Source: Actinomycetes bacterium (GTDB taxonomy: Bacteria > Actinomycetota > Acidimicrobiia > Acidimicrobiales > JAMCPL01). Taken from it: a DNA stretch of 64,000 nt. The position numbers and the translations under genes were made by a program. Below the pieces are notes generated by a model that had not been told where the DNA came from, made no database searches, and worked only from the letters and a program-made list of their open reading frames with translations. The stretch spans positions 44,012 to 108,011 of the forward strand of contig JAKAWR010000010.1 in assembly GCA_021816935.1 (NCBI GenBank), read 5' to 3'. Numbering within the stretch: position 1 is the first letter of the stretch; each line of letters starts with the position of its first letter. Of the stretch, positions 35,917-44,534 are shown in pieces.

Positions 35917-36235
35917 GATTGATTACGAGGATATCGCAGCGGTCCCGGCAGGGCGCGCATACCCTGGAAGAATGTGACGAAAGACCCCAGGCGCAACTAC
36001 TACGCTCGAGCCTCCGGATCAGGTAGTAAGGCTTGTGGATCGTGGGACGAGCCGTTGGGTACCGGTCGACAAGAACTCACGACGATAGGTAACGAGTCCG
36101 GTCCGCGCCGATGCACGATAGCGGTGCGTGCCGCGCCGCATCGAGCGTGAGGTCCGAAACCGTTGTTCCGGGAACCCTGCCACCATGAGAGTCTACTCGG
36201 GGAGCAACGGATGCCAGTGCAGTGTCCACCAAGTA
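35917..36235. other. Intergenic region without a recognised gene
   Basis: This stretch before repeat copy D has no frame with recognisable homology and no clear promoter. It may include the unconserved flank of the repeat element. Confidence 0.4.
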
Positions 36236-36366
36236 GTGCGATGCTATTCGGCAAGGCAGCGGCGTCATCTGGCAAGGCGGATAACGCAGGCGTACTGGGC
36301 AGTAAGACGAGGACGACAACGCAGCCAGCGGCGTCATCCGCCCGGCGAGAGCGCGCTGATTAGCTG
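36236..36366. mobile_element. Degenerate MITE-like element, copy D
   Basis: The sequence aligns with the shared core of copies A and B (both read on the minus strand): GATGCTATTCGGCAAGGCAG then GGCGTCATCTGGCAAGG, a GTACT/AGTA hairpin remnant, GACGAGGACGACAACGCAGC and a second GCGGCGTCATC. No clear terminal inverted repeats remain, so it is probably an old, decayed copy. Confidence 0.6.
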
Positions 36367-36488
36367 GTGATCACTGTACTAAGCTCAAGATCCGTGCCGG
36401 TCGCTTTCCTGGTTGTTCTTGGCGTGCTCGGGGTGCCGAGCATGGCGCTCAGGCCCTCGGGCCGTAGCGTTCCACAGGGAATGTACTC

Positions 36489-37232
36489 GTGAAGGGCGTT
36501 CTGCTTGCCGGCGGGAGCGGTACCAGGCTCTATCCCCTTACGAGGATCACCAACAAGCACCTGCTCCCGATCTGGGATCGGCCGATGGTTGCATACGGAG
36601 TCGAGGCACTTGTCAAGGCCGGTATCACTGAGATCATGCTGGTGACCGGCGGGACCCACGCGGGCGAGTTCCTTCGCCTTCTGGGTAACGGTCATGAGTA
36701 CGGTATCGAGCGACTTGCCTATGCTTACCAGGAGAGTGCGGCAGGGATAGCCGATGCGCTGGGCCTTGCCGAGCGGTTCGTCGGCGATGACCGGGTAGTG
36801 GTGATGCTCGCTGACAACATCCTGGAGTACTCGATCCGCTCCTATGTGGAGAGCTTCGAGGCTCAGGCGTCAGGCGCGCGCCTGCTCCTGTGGGAGGAGA
36901 CGAGCGGCGACCACCTGCGGAGCCTGGGTGTCGCCGAGATCGGCGAGGGTGGCAGGCTGGTTGACATCGTCGAGAAGCCCTCCGAGCCGCCGAGCAAGCT
37001 GGCCGTGACCGGAGTCTACATGTACGATCCCGCGGTGTTCGGCATGGTGAGGCAGCTCGAGCCGTCGGCCCGCGGAGAGCTGGAGATCACCGACGTGAAC
37101 AACTTCTACGTGAAGGCGGGGACCGCGGATTACGACGTGCTCAAGGGGTTCTGGGGCGACGCCGGGGAGTCCATCGAGGCCTACTACGCGGTCAACGACT
37201 TCGTTCGCGATAACGGGGTCAACAAGGACTAA
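36489..37232 (+). CDS. rfbA: Glucose-1-phosphate thymidylyltransferase-like nucleotidyltransferase
   Basis: The 247-residue protein has the nucleotidyltransferase signature MKGVLLAGGSGTRLYPLTRI, the sugar-binding KHLLPIWDRPMV, Asp in MLADNILEYS for Mg, and VEKPSEPPSKLAVTGVYMYD. It resembles the short RmlA/RfbA enzymes that make dTDP-glucose for deoxysugar and surface glycan synthesis; the exact nucleotide and sugar are inferred. It starts with GTG 36489. No rfbB/C/D genes are near; its neighbours are a repeat element and a convergent acyl-CoA synthetase. Confidence 0.85.
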   Translation: MKGVLLAGGSGTRLYPLTRITNKHLLPIWDRPMVAYGVEALVKAGITEIMLVTGGTHAGEFLRLLGNGHEYGIERLAYAYQESAAGIADALGLAERFVGDDRVVVMLADNILEYSIRSYVESFEAQASGARLLLWEETSGDHLRSLGVAEIGEGGRLVDIVEKPSEPPSKLAVTGVYMYDPAVFGMVRQLEPSARGELEITDVNNFYVKAGTADYDVLKGFWGDAGESIEAYYAVNDFVRDNGVNKD

Positions 37233-37281
37233 GACGCTCCGACGAGGGCTGGGGTGCTGAGGAGGGCAGAAGGCTGATGTC

Positions 37282-38910
37282 CTACAGGGCGGCAGCCCAT
37301 GCGATTGCCTCCTGGCGGTGCCTGGCGTAGTCGACCTTTCCATTGGGAGCCCGCCCAATGGTATCGACGAATCGCACCCGTTTCGGGGCCTTGTAGCCCG
37401 CGAGGTTGGCCTTTACGTGGTCGATCAGCTCGTGGGCGGTAACCTGCGATGCCGACTGTAGTTCCACCACGGCAGTGATCGCTTCGCCGAACTTGTCGTC
37501 GGGGATGCCAACCACAACAGCGTCCCGCACTCCGTCGTGCGCTTTGATAACCTCTTCGACCTCTTCGGGGAATACCTTCTCGCCGCCCGTGTTGATGCAT
37601 TCCGAACCCCGACCGAGCAGATGGATGGTCCCGTCTGCACCGATGGTTGCGAAGTCGCCGGGTATTACGTAGCTCACTCCGCCAATCAGCCTGAAGGTGG
37701 CTGCGGTCTTTCGCTCGTCCTTGTAGTAGCCGATTGGGTTGCGCCCTGGCAGGGCCACGATGCCGGAAGTATCTGAGCCGGGAGCGACCTCTTCCAGCGT
37801 GTCCGGGTCGAGAACCCTCACGCCCTCTCCCAGCGTGAACTTGCCCGTATTGGCTGCCGTGACACCCGACGAGATCGACATGCCCATCCCGACAGCCTCG
37901 GACGACGAGAAAACATCGACGAGCAGCATGTTCGGGTTGCGATCCAGCAGGGCCTCCTTGGTCTGCTCGCTCCACATCACTCCTGACGAGATGATCGAGA
38001 CGACGCTGGCAATGGTGTAGCGGTCCGGATGCGCCTCCAGCTCGGCGACGATCGGTTTGGCGAACGCGTCCCCGACGATCGAGAGGGCGTTGATTTTCTC
38101 GCGGGTGACGGTCTCCAGAAGTTCCGCTGCATCGAAGCTACGCTTCGTGAGGGTGACGATGGAGCCGGCCATAGACATGATGCCGAGTGCCGTGAACGCT
38201 CCCGTGCCGTGCATCAGCGGGCAGGCTGGTAGCAGGGATATGCCGGGCCCCTTGAGCGCACGTCGCACGCCGTCCATGCCGCCGGTCAGGCTGAACGGAG
38301 CGAGGGAGAGGCCACCCAGGACGCGCATGAAAAGGTCGTCCTGGCGCCACATGACCCCCTTTGGATAACCGGTCGTCCCTCCCGTGTAGAGGAGGTAGAG
38401 GTCATCACCGGTCCGCTCCCAGGGGGCGGTGAAACGGCCCTCCCGAGCACTCGTGACCGCCTCCTCGTAGGGCGTCGCCCACTCGGGGCACGGCCCGCTG
38501 CCGTCGTCCACGAAGAGCCAGATCTTCACGTTCGGCAGCTTCGATCTGATCGGTTCGATACCTTCTGCGAAGCTCCCTTCGAATACCACGGCTTCGGTGT
38601 CTGCGTTGTCCCACAGGTAAATCAGCTCATCCTTCATGTAGCGGTAGTTGGTATTGACCGGTACCATACCCGCCTTGAGCGTTCCGAATACCGATTCCAT
38701 GTACTCCGGCCTGTTGTAAAGGTACTGCGCAACCTTCGACTGGTAGGTGAGCCCGGAGCCAACCAGGGTCGCAGCCAGGCCGTCCGCCCGCCGGTCCATC
38801 TGCGACCAGGTATAGCGCCTGTCCCCGTGCACAAGGGCGGTGGCGCCGGGAAGCTGGTCAGCGATCACTTCCCAGAGGTCGGCAAAGTTCCACTTGGAGT
38901 TATCGGTCAC
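37282..38910 (-). CDS. Acyl-CoA synthetase (AMP-binding enzyme)
   Basis: The ~542-residue ligase has the adenylation motifs DLYLLYTGGTTGYPKGVMWR, VFSSSEAVGMGMS, GDFATIGADGTIHLLGRGSE and the C-terminal RAPNGKVDYARH with the catalytic Lys. It activates a carboxylic acid to acyl-CoA via acyl-AMP. The frame is open upstream into the tandem repeats, but GTG 38910 (VTDNSKWNFADLWEVIA) matches the family N-terminus. Divergent to the acyl-CoA dehydrogenase at 39315, suggesting a shared regulatory region and a fatty or branched acid catabolic pair. Confidence 0.92.
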   Translation of the reverse strand: MTDNSKWNFADLWEVIADQLPGATALVHGDRRYTWSQMDRRADGLAATLVGSGLTYQSKVAQYLYNRPEYMESVFGTLKAGMVPVNTNYRYMKDELIYLWDNADTEAVVFEGSFAEGIEPIRSKLPNVKIWLFVDDGSGPCPEWATPYEEAVTSAREGRFTAPWERTGDDLYLLYTGGTTGYPKGVMWRQDDLFMRVLGGLSLAPFSLTGGMDGVRRALKGPGISLLPACPLMHGTGAFTALGIMSMAGSIVTLTKRSFDAAELLETVTREKINALSIVGDAFAKPIVAELEAHPDRYTIASVVSIISSGVMWSEQTKEALLDRNPNMLLVDVFSSSEAVGMGMSISSGVTAANTGKFTLGEGVRVLDPDTLEEVAPGSDTSGIVALPGRNPIGYYKDERKTAATFRLIGGVSYVIPGDFATIGADGTIHLLGRGSECINTGGEKVFPEEVEEVIKAHDGVRDAVVVGIPDDKFGEAITAVVELQSASQVTAHELIDHVKANLAGYKAPKRVRFVDTIGRAPNGKVDYARHRQEAIAWAAAL

Positions 38911-39314
38911 CCTGACATAGTAGGCGATACTCCGGGGTACGAGCCACAAGGCCGTCCGGAGTACAGGAGAAGGCGGGTGGAGCGCGGTCGGGAAATGAGC
39001 CTGGCGGGCGGGGGCGAGCGGCGAGGCGGGTGGAGCGGGCTGGGGGAATGAAAGGGTGGAAATGGTAGGTGAGTCGCGGACATGGGGCAAGGTGGAGGCG
39101 GGAAGGATGGCGGTGCAGGTTGCCGCGGGGCGTGCCGGGCGGTAACGTGGAGTGGGGAAGTCGGGGGAAGTCGGGGGAAGTCGGGGGAAGTCGGGGGAAA
39201 GCGGGGCGGAGAGCGGGGAAGCTGGAGGTGAACCGGCAACGCAGGGTGGGGCGTAGCAGGGAGCGGGGATACGGGAACGGGCAATCGGCATTCGACAGAA
39301 GGAGAGAAGAAGCC
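38911..39314. promoter_or_regulatory. 404-bp divergent intergenic region with G-rich repeats
   Basis: The region separates two divergent fatty-acid genes and must hold both promoters. It is strongly purine-skewed on the plus strand. No convincing -10/-35 pair is visible. Its main feature is the tandem repeat at 39150-39199. Confidence 0.5.
39150..39199 (+). repeat. 10-bp tandem repeat, GTCGGGGGAA
   Basis: Four perfect copies of GTCGGGGGAA (39160-39199) follow a diverged copy (GAGTGGGGAA). The period equals about one DNA turn, so the G-runs lie on one face of the helix; they could also form G-quadruplex structures. Confidence 0.9.
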
Positions 39315-40529
39315 ATGGAGCTTGCACTTCCCGGCGAGGACCACCCGGCCCGTGTCGCATTCCGCGAGTGGCTTGCCGCTCACCCGGATCCGAGTCCGAT
39401 GGATCTGGCCCGATCGGGGTACGTCGGTCCGCACTGGCCTGAGCCGTGGGGACTCTCGGCGGGACCGATCGACCAGCTCGTCATCGACGACGAGATGCGC
39501 AAGGCGGGGATAAAGCGTCCTCAGAACAGGATAGGTATCGGCTGGGCCGGACCCACCATCCTCCAGTACGGTACCGATGCGCAGAGGGAGCGCTACCTGC
39601 TTCCGCTCCTGGCCGGGGATGAGATCTGGTGCCAGCTTTTCTCCGAGCCCGACTCGGGTTCCGATCTGGCCTCGCTCTCGACGAGAGCCGTGCGTGACGG
39701 GGACGAGTACGTGGTGAACGGCCAGAAGATTTGGACCAGCTTCGGGCACGAGTCGCAGTTTGGCATCCTGCTTGCAAGAACCGACCCGGATGCCAGAAAG
39801 CAGGACGGTATTTCCTATTTTATCTGCCCGATGGATGCTCCGGGCGTAACCGTCGACCCGATAATCGACATGACCGGGCTACACGCGTTCAACCAGGTGT
39901 TCTTCGATGATGTCCGGATACCTGCGGAGAACCTCGTGGGGGAGGAGAACGGCGGCTGGGCGCTGGCCAAGGTGACCCTCGGGAACGAGCGAGTGTCGCT
40001 GTCCGGCGAGGGCGCGTTGTGGGGGGACGGACCGTCGGCCGAAGCTCTTGTGGAGATCGTGAGACGGTCGGGCAGCATGCTGACGCCTACGCTCGCCCAG
40101 CGCATGGTTCAGGTGTGGTCGGAGTCGGAGATCCTTCGGATCTTGCGTATGCGCCAGATCGGTGCGGCGATCGAAGGCCTGAAGCCCGGACCCGAGGTGT
40201 CCGTCCGGAAGGCGATGGCAGACGAGCACGGCAAGCACCTGATGGATCTGGCGAAGGACGTCGCCGGCTCGTACGGGCTACTAGCCGACGCCGGCCCGAT
40301 GGAGGGACTGCAGGGGCGCCACGCCGGTGAGCCGGTTCTCGACGGCGGAGGGGTCTGGCCTGCCCTTGTTTGGTCAATGGGCTACCTCTACGCGCAAGCG
40401 CTTACGATCGGAGGCGGCACCTCTGAAGTTCAGAGGAACATCATCGGCGAGCGGATACTGGGCCTACCGAGGGAGGCCGACGTAGAGGAGGGACTCACCT
40501 GGGCCGAAAGCAGGGCCAGGAGGCGTTGA
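39315..40529 (+). CDS. Acyl-CoA dehydrogenase
   Basis: The 404-residue flavoprotein has WCQLFSEPDSGSDLASLSTR (FAD/acyl contact), QKIWTSFGHES, the VFFDDVRIPAENLVGEENGGW loop and a C-terminal IGGGTSEVQRNIIGERILGL. It oxidises an acyl-CoA. ATG 39315 is preceded by GGAGAGAAGAAGCC. It faces the acyl-CoA synthetase across the G-rich intergenic region and is followed by a convergent hydrolase gene with a 20-bp gap. Confidence 0.93.
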   Translation: MELALPGEDHPARVAFREWLAAHPDPSPMDLARSGYVGPHWPEPWGLSAGPIDQLVIDDEMRKAGIKRPQNRIGIGWAGPTILQYGTDAQRERYLLPLLAGDEIWCQLFSEPDSGSDLASLSTRAVRDGDEYVVNGQKIWTSFGHESQFGILLARTDPDARKQDGISYFICPMDAPGVTVDPIIDMTGLHAFNQVFFDDVRIPAENLVGEENGGWALAKVTLGNERVSLSGEGALWGDGPSAEALVEIVRRSGSMLTPTLAQRMVQVWSESEILRILRMRQIGAAIEGLKPGPEVSVRKAMADEHGKHLMDLAKDVAGSYGLLADAGPMEGLQGRHAGEPVLDGGGVWPALVWSMGYLYAQALTIGGGTSEVQRNIIGERILGLPREADVEEGLTWAESRARRR

Positions 40530-40549
40530 TGGCGGGCAAGGCGCTTGGT

Positions 40550-41410
40550 TTACCGGGCGAGCTTGACCACCTGAAGCACGAAGTGGGCGAACGCGTCCGG
40601 GTGGGTGAGGTGTGCTCCGTGACCGGCACCCCCGAGATCTGACATCTCCGCACCCGGGATAATCGCGCGCAGCTCCCTTACGCTGCGGCGCAGGCGTGAG
40701 GGCGAATGCTCGCCTCTCAAGAGAAGGACAGGTATCGCGATCGGTTCTGCGGCCAGCCTCGGTCCTCCCATCCGGAGCGCCTGGGTCTCCGCCACGAGTG
40801 CCGCGCCGTCCTGCATGATCTCTTCCTTCGTCCGTTCGGGCAGCCTGTCCCAGGTTCTACGTCCGGCAACCCGCCGGAAGAAAGTCTCCGCTGCAAGTTC
40901 CGGCCTGGCGAGGTCGAGCATATTGGGGCGGGCAGGTGCCCACCAGGGTTCCCAGGGTAGGGGCGGCTCGTAGGCACCGACGGCCTTCAAGGTCGGGGGA
41001 TGGGCCATGGCTGCCGCAAGGGCGATGGTGGCCCCGTACGAGTGTCCTACGACGACAGATTCGCGCCCGTCGATCAGAGCAAGAAGGTCTTGCACGTGCC
41101 GGTCAAAGGCGTCAACTTCCCTATCCGCCGAGCCTCTTCGTACCGGCGGGCCTGCCGGTACGTCTTGCGCGGGCCTGCAGCCCGGCTCATCGCCTGTACG
41201 GCACCCCGGATCGCTCGCGGCCGCTCGGGACCTCGCGTAACCGCGGCGGTCATAGGTAAGCACGTTCTGTCCGGCGAGTCGCCTGACGACGCGCCGGAAG
41301 CTTGCTGCTCTGTCGAGGGAGCCGTGAACCAGCACGACCAGGGGCGGCCTGCCCGGCTGCTCGTCGACGTTCAGAGCCTGATCGGTCTTCGCCTGATCGG
41401 TACGGGGCAT
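40550..41410 (-). CDS. Alpha/beta-hydrolase fold protein
   Basis: The 286-residue protein has VVLVHGSLDRAASFRRV (oxyanion), YDRRGYARSR, the nucleophile elbow VVVGHSYGATIALAAAMA, the acid strand VLLLRGEHSPS and a C-terminal GGAGHGAHLTH His. Substrate unknown; resembles haloalkane-dehalogenase/esterase-like enzymes. A Cys/Gly/Pro-rich insertion of ~30 residues follows residue 63. Ends 12 bp from repeat copy B on its upstream side. Confidence 0.85.
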   Translation of the reverse strand: MPRTDQAKTDQALNVDEQPGRPPLVVLVHGSLDRAASFRRVVRRLAGQNVLTYDRRGYARSRAAASDPGCRTGDEPGCRPAQDVPAGPPVRRGSADREVDAFDRHVQDLLALIDGRESVVVGHSYGATIALAAAMAHPPTLKAVGAYEPPLPWEPWWAPARPNMLDLARPELAAETFFRRVAGRRTWDRLPERTKEEIMQDGAALVAETQALRMGGPRLAAEPIAIPVLLLRGEHSPSRLRRSVRELRAIIPGAEMSDLGGAGHGAHLTHPDAFAHFVLQVVKLAR

Positions 41411-41421
41411 CGCAACACAAC

Positions 41422-41634
41422 CTAGTGCACCGTCTCATAAGTAACCATGCGATCCCACCAGCCAGATAACGCCGCCGGCTGTGTCCTCGTCCTCGACGTA
41501 CTCCCTGGGACGCGCATACAATGTGCTCCGCCATGCCTGTCCCGCAACAGTCCACCGGACTGTTGCGCATCCTTGCCAGGCAGCGCCCCTGACTTGCCTA
41601 TTATCATCACGCTATTTACTAGACGGTGCACTAG
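41422..41634. mobile_element. MITE-like element, copy B
   Basis: This 213-bp element is bounded by CTAGTGCACCGTCT at the left and its inverted copy AGACGGTGCACTAG at the right. TA within CTA/TAG is a plausible 2-bp target duplication of the IS630/mariner type. The core aligns with copy A but has ~50 extra bases with a perfect hairpin (CAACAGTCC, GGT loop, GGACTGTTG on the minus strand). The left end matches copy C almost base for base. Confidence 0.78.
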
Positions 41635-42065
41635 CGGTCCGGCGCGAGTCCCGATCGTGGGGACGATCCGGTTCGGGGGATCGCTCCCGTTTCGCAGGCC
41701 GGCCGGTTCGCCCGGTAGCGGGAAGAAGAGGGACCCTGGCGCGTCCAGTTTGAAAATTGGCCCGTCACCAGGAGAGTGTGGTCAACCACGAGGGGTGGAT
41801 GAGGTAAAGCCCCAATTCCACACTTGCCCTCATGGAAGGAAAGACTACCTGTTCGCATCAGGAAAATCCACGCCTCGGGGGGATATCGCAGCGAACCTCG
41901 CTCTCGTACCATAACAAGTGCTTAAGAGAATTGGGCTCAAGTTCTAACACCGTTCGTCGATATGTAAGAGAGATCACTACAGAGCGTGGCGAGGACAGTG
42001 CATAGAGGTGTTGATCCAGGGCCCGGGCGTGCAGATCGGCAAATCGGCAAGATGGGAGGTCCGAG
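41635..42065. other. Intergenic region upstream of the pilin operon
   Basis: This 431-bp stretch has no frame with recognisable homology. It should contain the promoter of the minor-pilin operon; TTAAGAGAATTGGGCTCAAGTTCTAAC around 41922 is AT-rich but I cannot assign boxes with confidence. Confidence 0.4.
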
Positions 42066-43703
42066 GTGCAGGGAGTGATTGAAGAGAAGTGCGAGGCGAT
42101 TAGGGAGAGCGGCGGTGGGCTGGCGTCCACGCGAGCCAGGCGGGCTGGACGGATCGCCCACCAGGTGAGACGGGCTGTGGTGAGCGCCACGTGGCAACGC
42201 CCGGAGACGTCCGCTGCAATTGGGATCGTAGCACGCCGCGAGACTAAGGAGAGGGCAGCGAAAGATGGTGAGGTGGGCTTCAGCCTCATCGAGGTGCTTG
42301 TCGGGATGTTCCTCTTTGCAGTGACGGCGATTCCCATGTCGTCGATCTTCACAGGGGGCGTTAGCGACGCGGCGCTGGCCTCGCACCAGTCCGATGCGGT
42401 CGGCCTGGCCTCCGGTGCGCTGGCGAAAGCCCAGTCGGTTTCCTATGCAAACCTTGGCTTCTACGATGACCAGGTGAGCGCGGCAACCGCATCCAATTCG
42501 TGGTACCAACCGGATCCGAACGGCGACAGCTACGTGTCGCTCGGCGCGACCACGCCGGCAGGGGCCACCCCGGTGCTCTCACCGGTGTCGAGCAACCAGG
42601 TTGGTCCTCTCCACTACATCGTAGGATTGCAGATCGTCTGGGTTGCAGCCGAGAACAGCGCGGCCGGCGGCGGTGTAGTTACGGACTACCAGGCTTACAA
42701 GCAGGTCACGGCTCAGGTGAGGTGGGCGGCGGCCCACGGAGCGACGGACAGCATCCAGGAGAGCACCATCCTCTACTCGGGGAACCAGGGGCCGTATTCC
42801 GGTCCGGGTTCGGGCGCATCTTCCAGTAGCTCTTCGGGCTCGGGGAGTAGCCCGTCAACAGCTCCCAGCACGATGTCCGCTTCGACTCCCTCCGGCTCGG
42901 CGGGCGAGACGTCGACCGTGGTCAACTGGTCGGGCGGTACTGTCGACTCATCCGGGTACTACGTGGTTCTATGGTCGACGAACCCCGGCGACCTTCCGGC
43001 AGCGAATGCAAGCGGCAGCGGCACCCTGAACACGACGACGGACGTTGTTGCCAGCCCCCATCAGGCCTCAACCAGCACCTCGTACTCGGTCGAGGGGCTC
43101 GCTCCCGGTATGCAGTACTACTACGAGGTCGTCGCTTTCTCGGGAGAAACCGGAGACTGGTCCACTTCTGCCATCGTCGACAGCACCACGTCGGCAGTCA
43201 CCTCGAGTTCGACAGCGGAGAGTTCCGGGCTCGGAACCGGAAGCAGCGTTGACCCGCAGTGCTCGGTGATCTCGCTGGCGGTCGTAGGAGCAGGATCGGG
43301 AGACACCGGCAAGACGTACCTCAACAGTGACGGCAGGATGAGCGAGAACCTCGACCTTGCCGTAAACGCGACCGGTTGCCAGGGGGACACCATTCAGGTA
43401 ACCGACCAGACCGAAGCCAAAGCGGAATCCGGCTGCAGTAGCCAGTGCGTTTCTCCCCAATCGGAATTCACCCTCTCGGCCACGGCATGGGAGAACCAGA
43501 GCGAGGCGGACAGCCCGAAGGACCAGGGGGCGCAGTTCACCGGCACCGTCCAGTCTGCAGGAGAAAGCGGCTGGGTCACGGGGCAGCACGTCTTCAGCGT
43601 GACGGTGAACGGCGCGGCTCTCGATCATCCGGTGACCGCATCAATGAACGTGTACCCATTCGAGCCCGGATCCGAGCGCTCGGATTCGCAGAGCGGCTGC
43701 TGA
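42066..43703 (+). CDS. Type IV minor pilin (PilV-like) with a fibronectin type III-like domain
   Basis: A 70-residue cytoplasmic leader ends in EVG followed by FSLIEVLVGMFLFAVTAIPM, a classical class III prepilin site (cleavage after Gly, Glu at +5) and N-terminal helix. PilD would process it and the helix pack into the pilus. The exported part has a Ser/Gly linker, then a fibronectin type III-like domain (TVVNWSGG, YYVVLWSTNP, GLAPGMQYYYEVVAFSGETG) and a Cys-containing C-terminal domain (CSVISLAVVGAGS, GCSSQCVSP). The leader is longer than normal, so the true start may be downstream (no better RBS was found). First gene of a pilin operon with the next three. Confidence 0.82.
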   Translation: MQGVIEEKCEAIRESGGGLASTRARRAGRIAHQVRRAVVSATWQRPETSAAIGIVARRETKERAAKDGEVGFSLIEVLVGMFLFAVTAIPMSSIFTGGVSDAALASHQSDAVGLASGALAKAQSVSYANLGFYDDQVSAATASNSWYQPDPNGDSYVSLGATTPAGATPVLSPVSSNQVGPLHYIVGLQIVWVAAENSAAGGGVVTDYQAYKQVTAQVRWAAAHGATDSIQESTILYSGNQGPYSGPGSGASSSSSSGSGSSPSTAPSTMSASTPSGSAGETSTVVNWSGGTVDSSGYYVVLWSTNPGDLPAANASGSGTLNTTTDVVASPHQASTSTSYSVEGLAPGMQYYYEVVAFSGETGDWSTSAIVDSTTSAVTSSSTAESSGLGTGSSVDPQCSVISLAVVGAGSGDTGKTYLNSDGRMSENLDLAVNATGCQGDTIQVTDQTEAKAESGCSSQCVSPQSEFTLSATAWENQSEADSPKDQGAQFTGTVQSAGESGWVTGQHVFSVTVNGAALDHPVTASMNVYPFEPGSERSDSQSGC

Positions 43704-43716
43704 AAACCGCCGGACC

Positions 43717-44379
43717 ATGGCCTGCACGGCGGCCGGTGCCGCAGCCGGAAAGGGAAGGACCTGCGTGCAGGTGGCCGAAGGCAGGCTGCGGGGCGAGGGC
43801 GGTATAACCCTAGTGGAGCTGATGGTGGCCTCGGCAGCGATGCTCGTTCTCGTCGGGGCGTTTATCACCACCTTCTACACAATCACCTCGAGCGAGACCA
43901 ATACTGTTGCTTCCGAGAACGCAGCTGACGCAGTCAGGATCGGCATGGTGCAACTGCAACACGACATTCAGAGCGCGAACCCCGTCGTAGCACTGCCGAG
44001 CGTTTCGGATTACGGGAACGAAGTGACGATAAGCGTGGAGGAGCCGTCTGGGCCCAATCAGCAGGTCACCTGGACCTACGATTCCGCGACCCACACTCTC
44101 TACCGGCAAGCGGGTGGGTCCGGCGGCTCCTCCGTTCCCGAGATCACCGGGGTGGTGAACGGTGCGTCGACGCCCGTGTTCAGCTACTTCGACTCCGCGG
44201 GCAACAACCTGGTGGCGGGCGCCAATACCACGTCGGCGGAGGTGGCGGCATGCGCATCCAGAATCAGCGTGCAGATCGACGTGAGCGGCGGGCAGAAGAC
44301 GACCCCGTACGCGGAGCACATGAGCGTTGCCGTGCCCGACAACCTTCCCTCGGCAACGGCAGGTGCAGCATGCGCATGA
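43717..44379 (+). CDS. Type IV minor pilin (PilW-like)
   Basis: A 28-residue leader ending in GEGG is followed by ITLVELMVASAAMLVLVGAF, again with Glu at +5 of the prepilin cleavage site. The rest is a small globular pilin domain: SETNTVASENAADAVRIGMV (helix), then beta strands, including VTWTYDSATHTLYRQAGG, and a Cys near the end. It likely initiates or primes pilus assembly with its neighbours. Its stop overlaps the small ORF at 44370. Confidence 0.85.
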   Translation: MACTAAGAAAGKGRTCVQVAEGRLRGEGGITLVELMVASAAMLVLVGAFITTFYTITSSETNTVASENAADAVRIGMVQLQHDIQSANPVVALPSVSDYGNEVTISVEEPSGPNQQVTWTYDSATHTLYRQAGGSGGSSVPEITGVVNGASTPVFSYFDSAGNNLVAGANTTSAEVAACASRISVQIDVSGGQKTTPYAEHMSVAVPDNLPSATAGAACA

Positions 44380-44534
44380 GGCATTCCGCCGCCGAGAGCA
44401 GTTGGTGCCAGTTGCCGCCGCCCTCAGAGCGTGACCGAGTGGGCTACGCCTGGAACCAGCCCATGAAGATACCGAAGAACCGCTGGTGGCGGAGCATTGC
44501 CCGGCATCTCGCCAGCGGGCTGCGAGGGGTGTGA
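44370..44534 (+). CDS. Small ORF similar to the N-terminus of the next pilin-operon gene
   Basis: A 54-codon frame from ATG 44370 overlaps the pilin stop and its own TGA overlaps the GTG of the next gene. It ends with YAWNQPMKIPKNRWWRSIAR and a basic tail, which parallels YTWNQPVKIGKSHRLRGLFR of the following protein, so this looks like a tandem duplication of the cytoplasmic leader. It has no hydrophobic helix. It may be expressed by translational coupling; its function is unknown. Confidence 0.5.
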   Translation: MRMRHSAAESSWCQLPPPSERDRVGYAWNQPMKIPKNRWWRSIARHLASGLRGV

